Assembly (NCBI GenBank): GCA_033002965.1
Contig: JAURVB010003125.1
Span: 28,618-92,617, forward strand
Origin: Piper betle
Lineage: Eukaryota > Streptophyta > Magnoliopsida > Piperales > Piperaceae
Length of the DNA stretch: 64,000 nt
Direction: 5' to 3'
Below, one piece after another: positions 11,183 through 23,330 of the stretch; positions within the stretch are counted from its first letter, which is position 1; every line of letters starts with the position of its first letter. The notes below the pieces were generated by a model, which was given only the letters and a program-made list of their open reading frames with translations, had not been told where the DNA came from and did not search any database. A program made the position numbers and the translations under genes.

Positions 11183-11476
11183 CTCTCCCTACCTCCATAT
11201 TTCTCCTGGCCTTGAGCACGAAGGCTGAGTACTCTCAGGCAGTCGCCTTTAGTACCCTTTGAACCACAAGTCCGGACATGCGTTGTACTAAACAATACCC
11301 GTAAACCTCCACGCTCTCCGGGTGTGAGGAACTTAAACGTGGAGTTGTCAGGATCCCTCGGGAATGGAACAGTCTGCTGGCACCAATCCAGAGCCCGCTT
11401 TGACTGTCATGGCATCCGGCTCATGGTACGTGCAATCGGTTTCTCCATCTCTCGTCTCACTAAAAGCTACGAAAGC

Positions 11477-11515
<39 letters not shown>

Positions 11516-13291
11516 TCTGAGTAGGGATTTATTTAATAGGCCCAAAGCCAACTTGTGGTGGATCTTGTTTTCAAAATCATCCTTGAAGGATCTCATCCTC
11601 GAGGGATCTCATCCTCGAGGGGTTATTAATCGGGAAAACTGTTCGGTTAAATGACCCGAGTTAAGTGGGATCCAATAAAACACCACTTAACCCATCCTGC
11701 AAATAATAAAATAAACATACAATAGAAGAAACGTAAAACAGAGACGAGTCCTAAACGGACCTGGTAGAAGCTCCAAGCGTGTCATCACACCTAGGCGGCG
11801 AGCTCCTACTTCGTACCTACACATCAAAACTAAACACTAATGCCCGCTAACTAAATGATGCATCAAACTCATTGAACTTCACACACAATACGAGTAACAT
11901 CCATCAATAGTCAAATAATCATAATGTGAAAATAATTCTAAGTCATCCTATTCATACCAATTTTATACTGTTTTTCTAAGTTACATCATACTCGATTAGC
12001 ATGCTCAAACTCGATCTACCTCATTAGATCAATCACTATTCATTCCCAATTAATTGCATCATGCAATCATCACTGCACTCATACTCATACATTTATCATG
12101 ACAATTATTCAATCCTAGCATGTTGTGCTAACAATCATCAATTTTAAATAACTAACTCGGAGGTGTCATCGGCAATCGGCGACGACTAGGGTTTCATCGC
12201 GCATCTCGGAGCTCAAATTTGGCATTCATCAACGTCCAAAGTTCGATCGGGATCGACTGGATGAGCTCCGTGGAAGATCCGGTGAACTTCGGTGAATCTG
12301 GTTTTTGGCAAGTTGTGGCGGTTTTCTGGCGGCTTTAGTGGTTTTCTGGCACCTCTCCTGCAATTTTTCGGCGGCAATTGCCGGCGGCGTCCACTAGCTG
12401 GATAGGGTCATATTGGGTACTGTTGGAACCGGCTCAGTGAGCCCGACGCATCTACGGCATCAACATGGTCGACCAAGGAGGCAGCTTACCAAAAAATGAC
12501 AAAAATAAGGCCGGCGGCGATGGGTAGCTAGATCCGGCCGGCTTAGGCGGCGATGGCCTCCGCTCCGGTCGGGGAAGGTCGCTGGGTGGTCGAGGGTGTT
12601 GAGGCTATAGCTGGATCGTGGTGGCAACGGTCACCGGTGGGGTGTTCGGCGACGGAAGTACGATGCAAAGGCACGGCTTCCTCTCGTTGCGGCAGCCAGA
12701 TTGTGGCTGGAGCCTGGTCGGGCGGCACGGTGATGCCATGGTGGGGCTAGGCGGCGACGCCCGATGGCAAGGTGACGACGGCGCCGGCGGTGGTGGCACC
12801 AAACAGTGGGGGTGGCTAGGGTTTGGAAGGGAAAGTGTCGGGGAGGAGAAGAAATGATTGGGTGGAAAATTTGTAAATATTACTTGACTCGACTCCGTCT
12901 CGAGTCAAGAATAATAACTAAGTCGTAGAAAATCCTAAAAAATCTAGAAAAATTGAGAAAATTCCTAATGATATGCTCTAGGACTATCAACTCACTCAAA
13001 CTGCCTATAACACATCCTAACGTGGCAATGGCCTAAAACTAATTCTACGATCCACTATATATAAAAATAAAAAAAGTAACCGGCATACTCTCATATATCT
13101 GATAACTCATTCTGTTCTGTTGTGGTCATGACGTTATCATCATATACTTGGGTACGCATGACCCTTATAGCTCATACACGTGATTGACATCGGCTCAGTA
13201 CACGTGTTTTGAAACTGATCTCGACTCGAAAATAACGGTCGAACCGACCGGTTCTGGATATAAAGCCCTAACTCGAATCGTGGGTTTTACA
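11183..13291 (-). mobile_element. Solo LTR B, right part
   Basis: This continues LTR B after the C insertion and ends GGGTTTTACA at 13291, followed by TATGG, the target duplication. The two parts add to 2,992 bp, close to A and D. It contains a (TA)n tract at about 11481-11513, a GC-rich block at 12170-12850 and a W-box-like palindrome at 12883-12909. A duplicated 17-bp TCTCATCCTCGAGGGAT-type segment occurs at 11590-11625. Confidence 0.88.
12883..12909. promoter_or_regulatory. Inverted W-box-like palindrome, LTR B
   Basis: CTTGACTCG-N9-CGAGTCAAG with both TTGACT arms intact, at the same relative position as in A, C and D. Confidence 0.55.
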
Positions 13292-13296
13292 TATGG

Positions 13297-14780
13297 TGAG
13301 TGAAAGAAAGAGCAAACAATGGCATATCATCAATTCTTAAAATGGGCCAAGCTGATTGAAAAACTTCTGCATTAAAACCATGTAAACACACAACTTTACA
13401 CTTTCAATTTAAAAACCACCATTTCGACTTTATCTAATGTTGGGATAGCAGTAAGCATCAAATTATCCTCATAACTCACAATAGAAGTAAAATTTATAAT
13501 CTGTGGGGAGTACACAAGTAGTGGAAGAACTACCATTAAATATGCAACCCCACTCTTTAAAAACTTGTTGAGCAATATAATTAGATCCAATCTCATACAT
13601 CATCCATGCCTCTGAGTGCCCAAATGTGATAGCCTCTTCTTTTCTTATTAGTACGATGGAAAAAGAAGTTGGCAATTTTGTCACCTAAAGCAACTCGATC
13701 TTCAAATGACATTTCCTTTCACAATTTTTTTTGCACAGTAAGCCTAATATATAAATCTTTCTGTAGATTAGAGTAATCATTCATAGAGTGAGATCCCATC
13801 AGTGATCATTGATCAAGAACCAAAAATTTGAAAACTATTCATGTTTTAGACAAAAATTTTTAAAACGAAATGGTCTTAGAAAACAGGTCTCTTCGAGGTA
13901 AAGTTGTAGAAGAAGAGGTACATGATTAGAAACTGAGGGAGGTTAAGTGATATACACTACCAAAATCCGAATCATTCTTTTATGTACCAGAAAAAATAGC
14001 CATTGATGATTATTTAATAATGGGAGAGTATGTTTTTAATACAGGTAAAAATCTGGATAGAAAATATTTGGATTGGGGAATTCTCAATTTGTGTCTTAAA
14101 AAAATATCGCTTGTGGAAAAAGTATAACCACTTAGGAGTAGGTGCAATTCTATCCAACCTTTCCTTAATAAACCAAACTTCTTTTTTATAGACCATGTGT
14201 AACCTCAAACTGTAAATCTATCAAATTAAGAGCTTCCCATTGTGTCCAAATGGAGTCTTAATAGGTAAAATTCCACGAGGCCCCCATCTTTTCCTCAGAA
14301 TCAAGAACAAGACTAAAATCTCCCAAGATCAAACATTGATTTGAATATTGCTGTAGATACTAATATTCAATATCCTCTTTGAATTCTAAAAATAACAAAT
14401 CAGATAATATTCTTCCCTTGAGCGCCTGTCCACAACATAAGCAATAGGGAAGTACTTGAGTTCAACACCACCTACAAATTAATATCTTCCCACCATCCCA
14501 AAAATAATCCCCCAAATAGACCATAATTTTCATGAAAAGCACTGTGTCTAATGCCAAATCTTGCTCCCAATTTTTCCAAGAGGGATGACTTATTTATTCG
14601 AGTGTCACAAATATAGAGAATATCTTGTCAATGCTTATGAGCTAGAGTTTTAACAACCCTAAGTGTGTGAGGATTACAAAGCCTTGATATTTCCAACTAA
14701 TAAGATTGATGATGAAAAAAATGAATGGAAAGAAACTCTAGATAAAAGGAAATTCCACCCAAGAAGATAAGGTAAGATGA
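13297..14780 (-). mobile_element. LINE endonuclease half (degenerate)
   Basis: Minus-strand frames with many stops give an APE-type endonuclease. One segment resembles the N-terminal 'WKYQGF...' motif (about 14690), and another, CLILGDFSLVLDSEEKMG (about 14280-14340), matches the conserved GDFN region. The linker near 13300-13500 reads LTAIPTLDKVEMVVFKL and then FNAEVFQSAWPI, which normally comes just before the reverse transcriptase. The reverse transcriptase follows at 6655 once LTRs B and C are removed. The 5' end of the LINE abuts the gypsy LTR at 14781. Confidence 0.75.
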
Positions 14781-17700
14781 TATAACATCCCAATTTGGCT
14801 AGGATGCAAGTCGAACCATGATGTTAGAATTTAGAGAATTATTCATTAGACTACATATCTGGAATAATGTAATAAAAGGAGATCCCAACCCTCAAGGAGG
14901 TTTAAGACAGAAAACCATACAAGGTACTACCCGATGCATGCTTATCATATCTATTATAGGAGGGATCTTAACAAAAAAGAGGTTCCTATTATGAGCACCC
15001 CAACTCACAAAGGGGATGGCACTTCCCATATAACTAAGAGGGTGACTTTACATCTGCAAATGCGCACTCCATTCATAGAAGCTAGATACCCTGGTGAAGG
15101 CACAATAAGCACCCTTCCTATAACTTAGAGGTTGGAACTAGTTAATGTTATGACATGGTCTAATTCTTATATTTAGTTCCTACTTTAAATTAGATAACTT
15201 ATTATGTGATGTTAGGCACTTAAGGATAGAGTCACATGGGTCATAGTAACTTGCTCCATGTACCCCACACATGCACTACAGTTAACCACTATCACAAGTC
15301 ATTCTTCAAGCGCTAGGGTCTCATACCTGAACACTTGATCTTTATGTGGATTCTTCTAGTGGTATGATCCGTAACCTTCTCTAATATACATTGCTTCAAA
15401 AACACACACACATACACACACACACACACAACTGCAAATAAATAAGTTTTGCATACCTTGGGTGCTCCAATATCAATTCTAGGACTTTGAGGCTTACAAG
15501 CCCTACAGGTAACTATTAGATATTGCCCTAAATTTATTACTCTCCATGACAATGAGGATAATAATGATAATAATAAAAACACAAGCACACACAATTAATA
15601 ACTCAACATTTAAGCTATCTCCATATAAGCTACAGAATGTCATCCAGGGCATACAATACCATAGTACAATGAGTTCCCACTTAATACAACATAACAACAT
15701 GCATTCAACTCCTCGCCATGAGTCCTCCGATCTATCTACCTATGCCAACCATCACCATGGAATCTCACCTACATATAAAAACTATTAGAATTCAAACAAG
15801 TTAATTACTGAATATCATTCTAAATATCATGTTTGAAAACTATTAAGGGATCTCATCTTTGAAGTTCTATCAGACTACGAAAAGGTTAGTTAAATGACCC
15901 AATATAAGTGCAATCTGATAAAACACCAAGACTACCATCCTATCGTCCAAAACGAGTTGAAATCTCACTTAAGGAGCCAAGAAAAGGCGAAGTAGAGGAG
16001 TTCTACAAACCTAGATGAGTGGAGCTCTTCGTCCTAACTTGACGAGTTTAACCCGCGCATCTAAACAAAATATGAAACCCGAATCACACTTGGATCACAT
16101 AGGCACATAAAATAAGGCAAGGCTTCAAGACATGGATACACACTAAGATAATTAATTTAATTATCTTACTTAAATATTTGTTAAGCCTCATTAGGAACTT
16201 AATTAGGGTTTAGGGGTTGCAATTACACTTAGTGGATAAATTTCTCAGGGCCCAAACAAATGTCCAAATTGGCTGAAAATTGAACTAGTCAACCCAAATA
16301 CCCTACAGATCATACGCAAAAATCTCCATAGGTTAGCACATAGGCTAACACCATGAACAAAGGCTACTAAGGTAAGGTTAAGGTGTTGAAAATAGTGTTC
16401 CTAGATCGAGCACTTAACTTCTTTAGGTTGGTTCATATGCTTGGACATTCCAATAAATTTTGGGAAATTTATGGCTGCTATCTAACACCTTGAAACTATA
16501 ATGATACAAATTTTAAGATCACAACTCCAAGTATCCTGGCTTAAACAAATCCAGGAGTGGAAGGTATTGGCATGGACATTTCTTGAACAGGTTTAACCAC
16601 TAAAGCGTAGGGAAATTTTATGGTGATCAGTTAGGACAAACCCTAAGGTCTGGGTGAAATTCATGGAATTTCATTACCAAATTACTAGGGTTGGGTATTT
16701 TACAATCCGAGATAAGGAACTAGGTTTTCACCCTGCATATTGTTCACCCAAATTATCAAATTTATTAACTACATAAATGACACTCACTTAAGCCCAAACT
16801 TACTGAGACTTAAGTAGACACTCATGGCATAGTATATCATTTTTACAATAACTCAAACATCATGAAATGTCACAACAAGTCCCAACATAGCAAGTATAGT
16901 CCAGTTTTAAGGATTTTGTTCATGTATTAAGTGAATTTTATTTAGAATGTTAATTTAGAATTTGTTAGCTACCTAGAAACCTTAGAATCATGCAAATGAT
17001 TGCAAAAAAATAAGATATAAAAGAGGTGTAAAAATTGGGAAAATAGGTGGCTATGTCACCGTAAGAGTGAAAGTTGCTACCTTTTGCCATGTTTGGTACC
17101 TATATATACTCAAAAGCTTAAGAATTACAACATTATTAACAAAACTTGTAGATCTACCGGTCATAAAGAAGATGCAACAAGAATCATGCAAAATGAACAT
17201 CAGGAGCATGAGATATGTTGGACCTACCACAGTTGGGCATAATCAGGTATACAGACATTGTAAAGTCATAAATATTTTTATACTTATAAAAATAAAGTAA
17301 TTTTAAGCTTAGAATGTTCCTAACAAACATATGGTACAAATTTTAAAAATACAGATTAGCACAAAAACATGCATAATATACAACAAAACTTGGAAAAAGT
17401 GAGGAAAGGAGGGATCTTTACCTAAATGAACAGGAAGATTTTTGGGGCTTCCGAATCCAAAGCCTACCACTCCTAGGGCCTAGACAAGGTTGAGGAGGGT
17501 TGGGAGAAGGCCAAGATGATTTTGGAAGAAGTGGAGAAGGAGGAAGAGAGGAAGGCTGCAGGAAATGGAGAGAAAAGGAGTGAAATGAGGGGAGAAGAAT
17601 GGGTATTTATAGATTGGAAAACAAGCCTAGTGCAAGGGTGCTAGTTGGGCACCTTTGTGTTGTCTTGTACCCAGCCGGACAATGGTTTGCACATTCACTC

Positions 17701-18320
17701 AAGCACGCGTGTAGTTCAAGCGAACCAAGCTACACATGTGTCCTCTAACAAGCCGTACAATGGTCCGCATAGTCACTCAGGCCCACGTGTAGTTGCAAGA
17801 ACAAGGGCATTGGACCAACACCTTTTGAGTCTAAGGCAAAAAGGGGGAAACCCCTAAGTTTGGGCACAAGGACATTGGCATAGACAAATAGGAGGAAAAC
17901 CCTAAGGCTCTAGAGCAAGGGCACTGGGAGGGCACCTTTGTTCTAAGCACAATTTGCTAGCAACTTGGGTTTTCACTTTAACGTGGCCACAGACAACCTC
18001 AAGAACTGTGTTGCTGGTCCCACATGGGCTACGATCGACTGATAGGAGTTTCAACAAGAACAAAGTGCACAAACGTGTATGGAACACGTCCCTAATGTCT
18101 AAGTACAAGACGATAGCACTTGAACAAAGTAAATAAAAAACTGTCGTAGCTACATACCATCCAGTCGAGAGTGTCTAACATAGGATAAACTAGAGCCTTG
18201 GTTCACATAACACACATAAACCTATATGTACACACAACAAAAGGGTCGGGCAAAGCTACATGATTCAAGTCAAGACTAAATTGACTCTAAAACTATAGGT
18301 AAAACAACCCGAATTTTGCA
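14781..18320 (-). mobile_element. Ty3-gypsy 3' LTR (old, about 3.5 kb)
   Basis: The left end TATAACATCCC corresponds to an LTR end of the GGGRTGTTACA type. The right end reads on the minus strand TGCAAAATTCGGG and is preceded by purine-rich AAGTAGGGAAGT (18321-18332), a likely polypurine tract. Bases 14781-15570 are repeated at 19464-20455. A segment near 15845-15935 resembles the GGGATCTCATC...GTTAAATG...GATAAAAC segment of LTR A (about 2050-2130), so this looks like a distant relative of the A-D family. The right boundary is inferred from the polypurine tract. A (CA)n tract lies at 15397-15430. Confidence 0.65.
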
Positions 18321-18700
18321 ACTTCCCTACTTAAAATAATTCAATCCTAAAATTTGCCTAAGGGGGTACACACGCAACAAGAAGCTAAGGAACAAGGGTA
18401 CACTAGTACCTGAAATATATGGGGCATCCTGAGCTATCTCCTTGGCTATGGTTGTGTGTGGATATCATGCTCCTTGGGTCAACTACATATTTGGCATCGT
18501 ACTTCAACATCTGTGCAATGTCAATATCGGTCAATCCTACCTACCTCCAATGTCATGCTATGTAGGCCATGTTGTCCCTGGTGTCCCTATTGCCTTCACG
18601 ACTGTTGGGTATTCCTAAATTGCTACACTTGAGGATGGGTTGGTGGTGCAAATAGGAGTCATTGTCCCGGTGAAGGCAAGGCTCACTGTTGTAGGGGCCC
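18321..18700 (-). mobile_element. Gypsy internal remnant with polypurine tract
   Basis: A purine-rich run on the minus strand abuts the 3' LTR. The rest shows no recognisable polymerase, RNase H or integrase motif, so most of pol has been deleted between the gag remnant and the 3' LTR. Confidence 0.45.
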
Positions 18701-19390
18701 TCAGATATACTCTTGGTGTTGTTGATGCTACTGGTGTTGCTGCTATTGTTGCATAAGTATATGGTTGTACAATGCCCTAACTTGCCACAAGCAAATAGCC
18801 CTCTATATCTCTCCTACAAGGACCATGGTGTCTTCATTATAAGTGTGGGCTAAGGGGTACTCCTGGTAATTTAAAGCATGCCGAACATGAGTCTAGAAGG
18901 ACTGAGCTACTAGGGAAATCTCTGCAACTACTGGCCCTCAATTGCATACATTGTCACCCCTGTTGTCAATTCATGTTCATTGTTGTTGTGGACCCTAATA
19001 GTCCTACTCATGTTCTCTCTGCCTCTGACGACCCAACTGACCACTAACTTTGGCCTAATGGTGCGAGCCATAGGCATGCTCACACTCCAATGCCCTCATG
19101 ATTGCCTCCACCAATGTGGCACATGCAAAGGTGTGGACACCGCTGACTTGATACTAATCCTCAAACCTAATACGATTGGGCAATTCATTCCTTCTCATTT
19201 GCAAAACTGTTTGGAGTGAATCTGCAAGGTTAGTAAGCAAGCCTAATACTCTATTGTGGCCATGCCTTCCCCCTCTTCCAAAGCCAAAAAACTCCTTTTA
19301 TTTTGACTTCATACGGTGGATAAAAAGTAGTGGATGTAAAACACATCCCTAAAGTCATCCCAGCTGATCTGCTCCATTGGTCAATCCCCG
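18700..19390 (-). mobile_element. Ty3-gypsy gag remnant
   Basis: Minus-strand frames read QISWDDFRDVFYIHYF near 19370-19320, followed by FLALEEGEGMATIEY, which matches the conserved core of the plant gypsy gag domain (WDDF...F...F..L.QG..TV.EYE). Near 18750-18800 the frame reads FACGKLGHC, a degenerate zinc knuckle. Several stops and frame changes interrupt it. The gag-to-LTR distance on the right is under 100 bp, so the leader and primer site are lost. Confidence 0.7.
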
Positions 19391-19463
19391 AGGTATGCAT
19401 AAGTGTAAACACACCATTCTACACCATAACATACAACATGCAACATACAACCTTTCCAGTGAT

Positions 19464-20455
19464 TTTATGTCTGCAATTCTACCTGGATACAGACCAAACC
19501 ATGATGATAGAATTTAAAGAACAATTCATTGGACCACTAATCTAGAGTATAGTAGTGGAAGGAGATTTCAACCTTCAATGAGATTTAAGATAGAAAACTT
19601 TGCAAGTTTCTTCTCAATACATGCTGATCATATTTGCTAGAGCAGGGATCATAACTAAAAGAGGTTTCCCACTATGAGCACTTCAAGTCACAAATGGGAC
19701 AACATCTCCCACATAACTAAAAAGATGACTTTACATATGTATATGCATGCTCCCAGCTACAATAGAGGTCAGATACTCCTAACAAGGGTACAATAGATAC
19801 CCCTCCTAAAACTTGGAAGTTGGAACTTAATAATGCTAAGGCATGGTAGTTCCATTTTTGAATTAAATAACTTATTATAACTAAAAGAGGTCTCCCACTA
19901 TGAGCACTTCAAGTCACAAATGGGACAACACCTCCCACATAACTAAAAAGATGACTTTACATATGTATATGCATGCTCCCAGCTACAATAGAGGTCAGAT
20001 ACCCTAACAAGGGTACAATAGATACCCCTCCTAAAACTTGGAAGTTGGAACTTAATAATGCTAAGGCATGGTAGTTCCATTTTTGAATTAAATAACTTAT
20101 TACATGATGCTAGGAACTTAAAAATAGAGTCATAAAAGTTATGGTTACACGTCCTATATACCCCACACACACAACAAGTAACCACTATCATAAACTATTC
20201 GTGTCAGGGTCTCATGCCCCAACACTTGGCCTTCACTTAGATTCTTTTAGTGATATGACCCGTAAGCTTCTCCAATATAAATTGCTTCAACACACACACA
20301 TATATATATAGCTGCAACCAAATAAGTTTAACAAACCTTAAGTGTCCCAACAACAGTTCTGAGACTTTGAAGCTTACACAAACTACAACCGACTATTAGA
20401 TATTGTCCCAAGTTATCACTCTCCATGACAATGAGGATAATAATAATAATAATAT
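19464..20455 (-). mobile_element. Ty3-gypsy 5' LTR, truncated
   Basis: A diverged direct repeat of 14781-15570, sharing the blocks around AACCATGATG, GAACTTAATAATG, the CA-rich tract and CTCTCCATGACAATGAGGATAATAAT. It is longer than the matching part of the other copy because of an internal 225-bp tandem duplication. It stops at about 20455, so most of this LTR is missing. Confidence 0.7.
19651..20101. repeat. Recent 225-bp tandem duplication in gypsy LTR
   Basis: Two head-to-tail copies (19651-19876 and 19877-20101) differ by only about two substitutions and one single-base indel. The other LTR copy has a single unit (from about 14965). The duplication is therefore far younger than the element. 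Confidence 0.92.
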
Positions 20456-21187
20456 TTAAATCATAAATTTACTATTTTTGGATGGACCGGGCCTTCTTTG
20501 ACTTATATAATAGCATGTCAGGCGATTAATATTAATCTCAACAAGGATGAGCCCAAACTTATAAGAGTCATTGTCCTTCCCATTCCTCTCAAGGTGGAGA
20601 TCAAGTAGATCCTTGCCGGCTCGGAGGCACCCTCTTGTAAGGCAGAGCTGGTACAAACATCCCCTTTCTACAAATGTAAAAAATACAGACATTATAAAAG
20701 CCACACGATTATTTGGTGAGCCATTTGCAAATTTACAAATACGCCAAAAATTGAACGCTTCATCATTATGTGTTAGGAATCTCAAATTAAAATAGGAAGA
20801 AGCAAAACTCATCCCTATGATCAGATATTTATAATGAAGAAGCCTTCATTGTCCATCACAAGAACCATCACTTATTTGCACAAATGACTGATTTAGTCAG
20901 ATACAGGCCTGTAATTGATATCATAGTCACATCACATATGTGTAACATATGAATCAATCATCTACAAACTGGATCTTACAATAGCCTGGCACCATAAATA
21001 CATATACAAATACTTGCAAATTATTTGGCACAAGAACAATCAAACATGCTCTGGAAGTAGAAAATTTTCCTTCCAATTTTTTGGTCCACCTAGAATGGAT
21101 ATGTCCAGCTCTACAGCCGTAAAAAACCTCTTCAGGTATATTGCAACAATTGGGACCATAGATCCCCGCCAAATGAAAAGAAATACA
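20456..21187. other. Intergenic, no supported gene
   Basis: Open frames at 20456-20812 (minus) and 20571-20795 (plus) match nothing I recognise. The part next to 21187 is probably the 3' UTR of the damaged gene on its right. Confidence 0.4.
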
Positions 21188-22100
21188 TCAACAACATAAG
21201 TCATCTTCTTCCTCTTCATCTTCTTCCACCTTACTTCGATAGCTCCTCATGTATAATGCAGGAGCATTGGTGGTATTAGAAAACACAAGTAATTGCATAG
21301 TGGACAAACTAGTAGGATACAAAGGCTGAGGGCAGAGTAACTAACAAGAAGGAAAAGGCTTTAACACATTAGAGGCAGAAAGATTTTCACCATTCACAGC
21401 CATCAAGGTGATAGAAACATGCCAGACTTCTCAAACACATGAAAACATCCTTTTTATAGACACAAATAGCTGAATCATCATAACCAATTACATGCAAATG
21501 AAGAGTCATACATAAGGGAATGCTTGTGATCATAATGATTACTGTGACCTGGACTACCGCAATATCTATTGCCAAAGCAGTTCTAGTAGTGATAAAACTT
21601 ATAAGTGCATCACTTAGTTTTTCTCCAGCTAATGTCTTCTGAGCCCAAGAGTAAAGAGACACTATTGCATACCATTTACAGCATCAAGAAAAAATTTACT
21701 CATACCTGCATATGTAAATTTTAGTATAGAGTATCTCTCAGGAAATTAGTAACAACATCTCATGTCTTAGCCAAAACAGAAAATAAAACCAAATGCCAAA
21801 ATTGTAGGCTACAACAGAGATCCTATTACCTGTTAGGGAATAAATCAACAATATGAATCTGCTTCAGAGCTTCAAATCAGATGGCTGTATGGGGACTATA
21901 CCATTTTGGACCGTTGCTGACGGTTTCAGCGAGCTATAGAAACAGTAAGTCTAATGAACTGTCAAAATATATTGAAGTGAAAAACCAGAAGACATTCTCT
22001 GGCAGTTCCAGAGTCTTCATTGATCCTTGGTCATTGGGGATTGTACAGAGCAGCATATGACCCAAAAGGTCAACCTGGAAGTAGAATATGCCATCATTTC
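21188..22100 (-). pseudogene. Unrecognised gene or pseudogene, 3' exons
   Basis: The two last exons join in phase with consensus splice sites: 21661-21549 (37 codons, SLYSWAQKTLAGEKLSDAL...AVVQ) and 21325-21188 (45 codons ending in an acidic tail EEDEEEEDDLCC and stop). Further upstream, 21930-21830 encodes protein-like sequence (SLKPSATVQNGIVP, then KQIHIVDLFPN) that needs one extra G after GATTTGAAG to stay in frame. About 22090-21965 encodes VDLLGHMLLCTIPNDQGSMKTLELPE. I could not join these upstream pieces in one frame. I do not recognise the family. It is either a gene with sequence errors or a decaying copy; no TE motif is present. Confidence 0.4.
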
Positions 22101-22659
22101 GGGTTAAAGTACAGGAATGCAGTATAAGATAACAGTCAATGATGGAGAAACCCGCACTGCAATAAAACTGGTCCATTGCAGCTTCACATAATAAAATAAA
22201 AGAAATTTCATTCATTATCGAGAACAACTGTAGATGGTAAAATTGTCCAAAAAGCAACTAGAAACATAAGTAAAAATTATAAGAAAATTGTATAATCGAC
22301 TCATCGTACTAAAAAGACGAAATTGAAGTTTACATGAGGAACACAATCTCTTAATGTTTCAAATGAATCACAGCGCTTCACAATATTCAACAAGGAAACT
22401 AATTAGGTAGTCTAGAAAAAGGTTGCTCGCTAGAGCCTTGTGGAACTAAAATACTTTTTGTTTATTCATGTCCAACAAATTACAAGTACTTAGGCATAAG
22501 ACAATACCCCTTACAAGACACTAAAGCTTTCTCTGTTTTGCATGTGGCAATTTCACTCACATATGTCATAGGTCGTAAGTCAAGTTTTATGAGACAGATA
22601 TTGTCTAATTTCTCATTTCCCACAAGATATCTAGTGTGCAAACAGACTCAAACAAACAA

Positions 22660-23330
22660 CAAAATCAAAATTATGCTCTGATCAATATAGCCCACAACTA
22701 TTAAAAATTAAGAGTAGACAGCAAATACGTCATGGTCCATTGCTTCCCAATACAACAATTTATGTCCTCTTGATCTGTAAAACTCCTGAGAACTTCATCT
22801 TTCTCAAGCAGATTCACATTGGCAAAAATTTGAAGATAGGAGCCTCCAAGACAAAATAAGCAACTTCGCAGAACTCCGTTAAATTACATTGACTTGTGAA
22901 AAAAAAAATTTTAATACTTTATAAAAAAGTAAGTTGTATGTCATATCAACAGACAACTTAAAATTGTTTCATAACATGTAAACTCATAACATATCAAGTG
23001 CTCGCAAAACATATGTTATTTGGACAGCAAAATGAAAATTATGCCCTTATCCATACCCCACAACGGTTAAGAATTAAGAGTAGACAACAAAATATCATCA
23101 CTATGGTGCATCTCAATACAACGACCCCACATCTACTTGATCAGTAAAACTCCTGATAACTTCATCTTTCTCAAGCACATTCACACTAAATTTGATGGTA
23201 GCCGCCTCCTAGTCAGCTTAATTTTATGGACTCGAGGAAGAAAAAAGACTTATGAGGGTGTCACCAGCAGACTACCTAAAATTCCTTCATAACATGTATA
23301 AACTCAAAACACTGCAGATTAGTAATTTCA
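22660..23330. repeat. Diverged tandem duplication, about 368-bp unit
   Basis: Blocks such as AAAACTCCTGA(G/T)AACTTCATCTTTCTCAAGCA and TTCATAACATGTA recur at a constant spacing of about 368 bp (first unit from about 22661, second from about 23029). On the minus strand each unit can encode NVLEKDEV(L/I)RSFTDQ, so the duplicated piece may have held an exon of the gene on the left. Confidence 0.7.

Noticed and set aside
15397..15430. CA-rich tract as a functional element
   Set aside because: A simple microsatellite within a decayed gypsy LTR, shared in shorter form by the other LTR copy.
16690..16703. GGGTATTTTACA as the right end of the gypsy 3' LTR
   Set aside because: It resembles the LTR family end, but no polypurine tract adjoins it, whereas 18321-18332 does adjoin a TG end at 18320.
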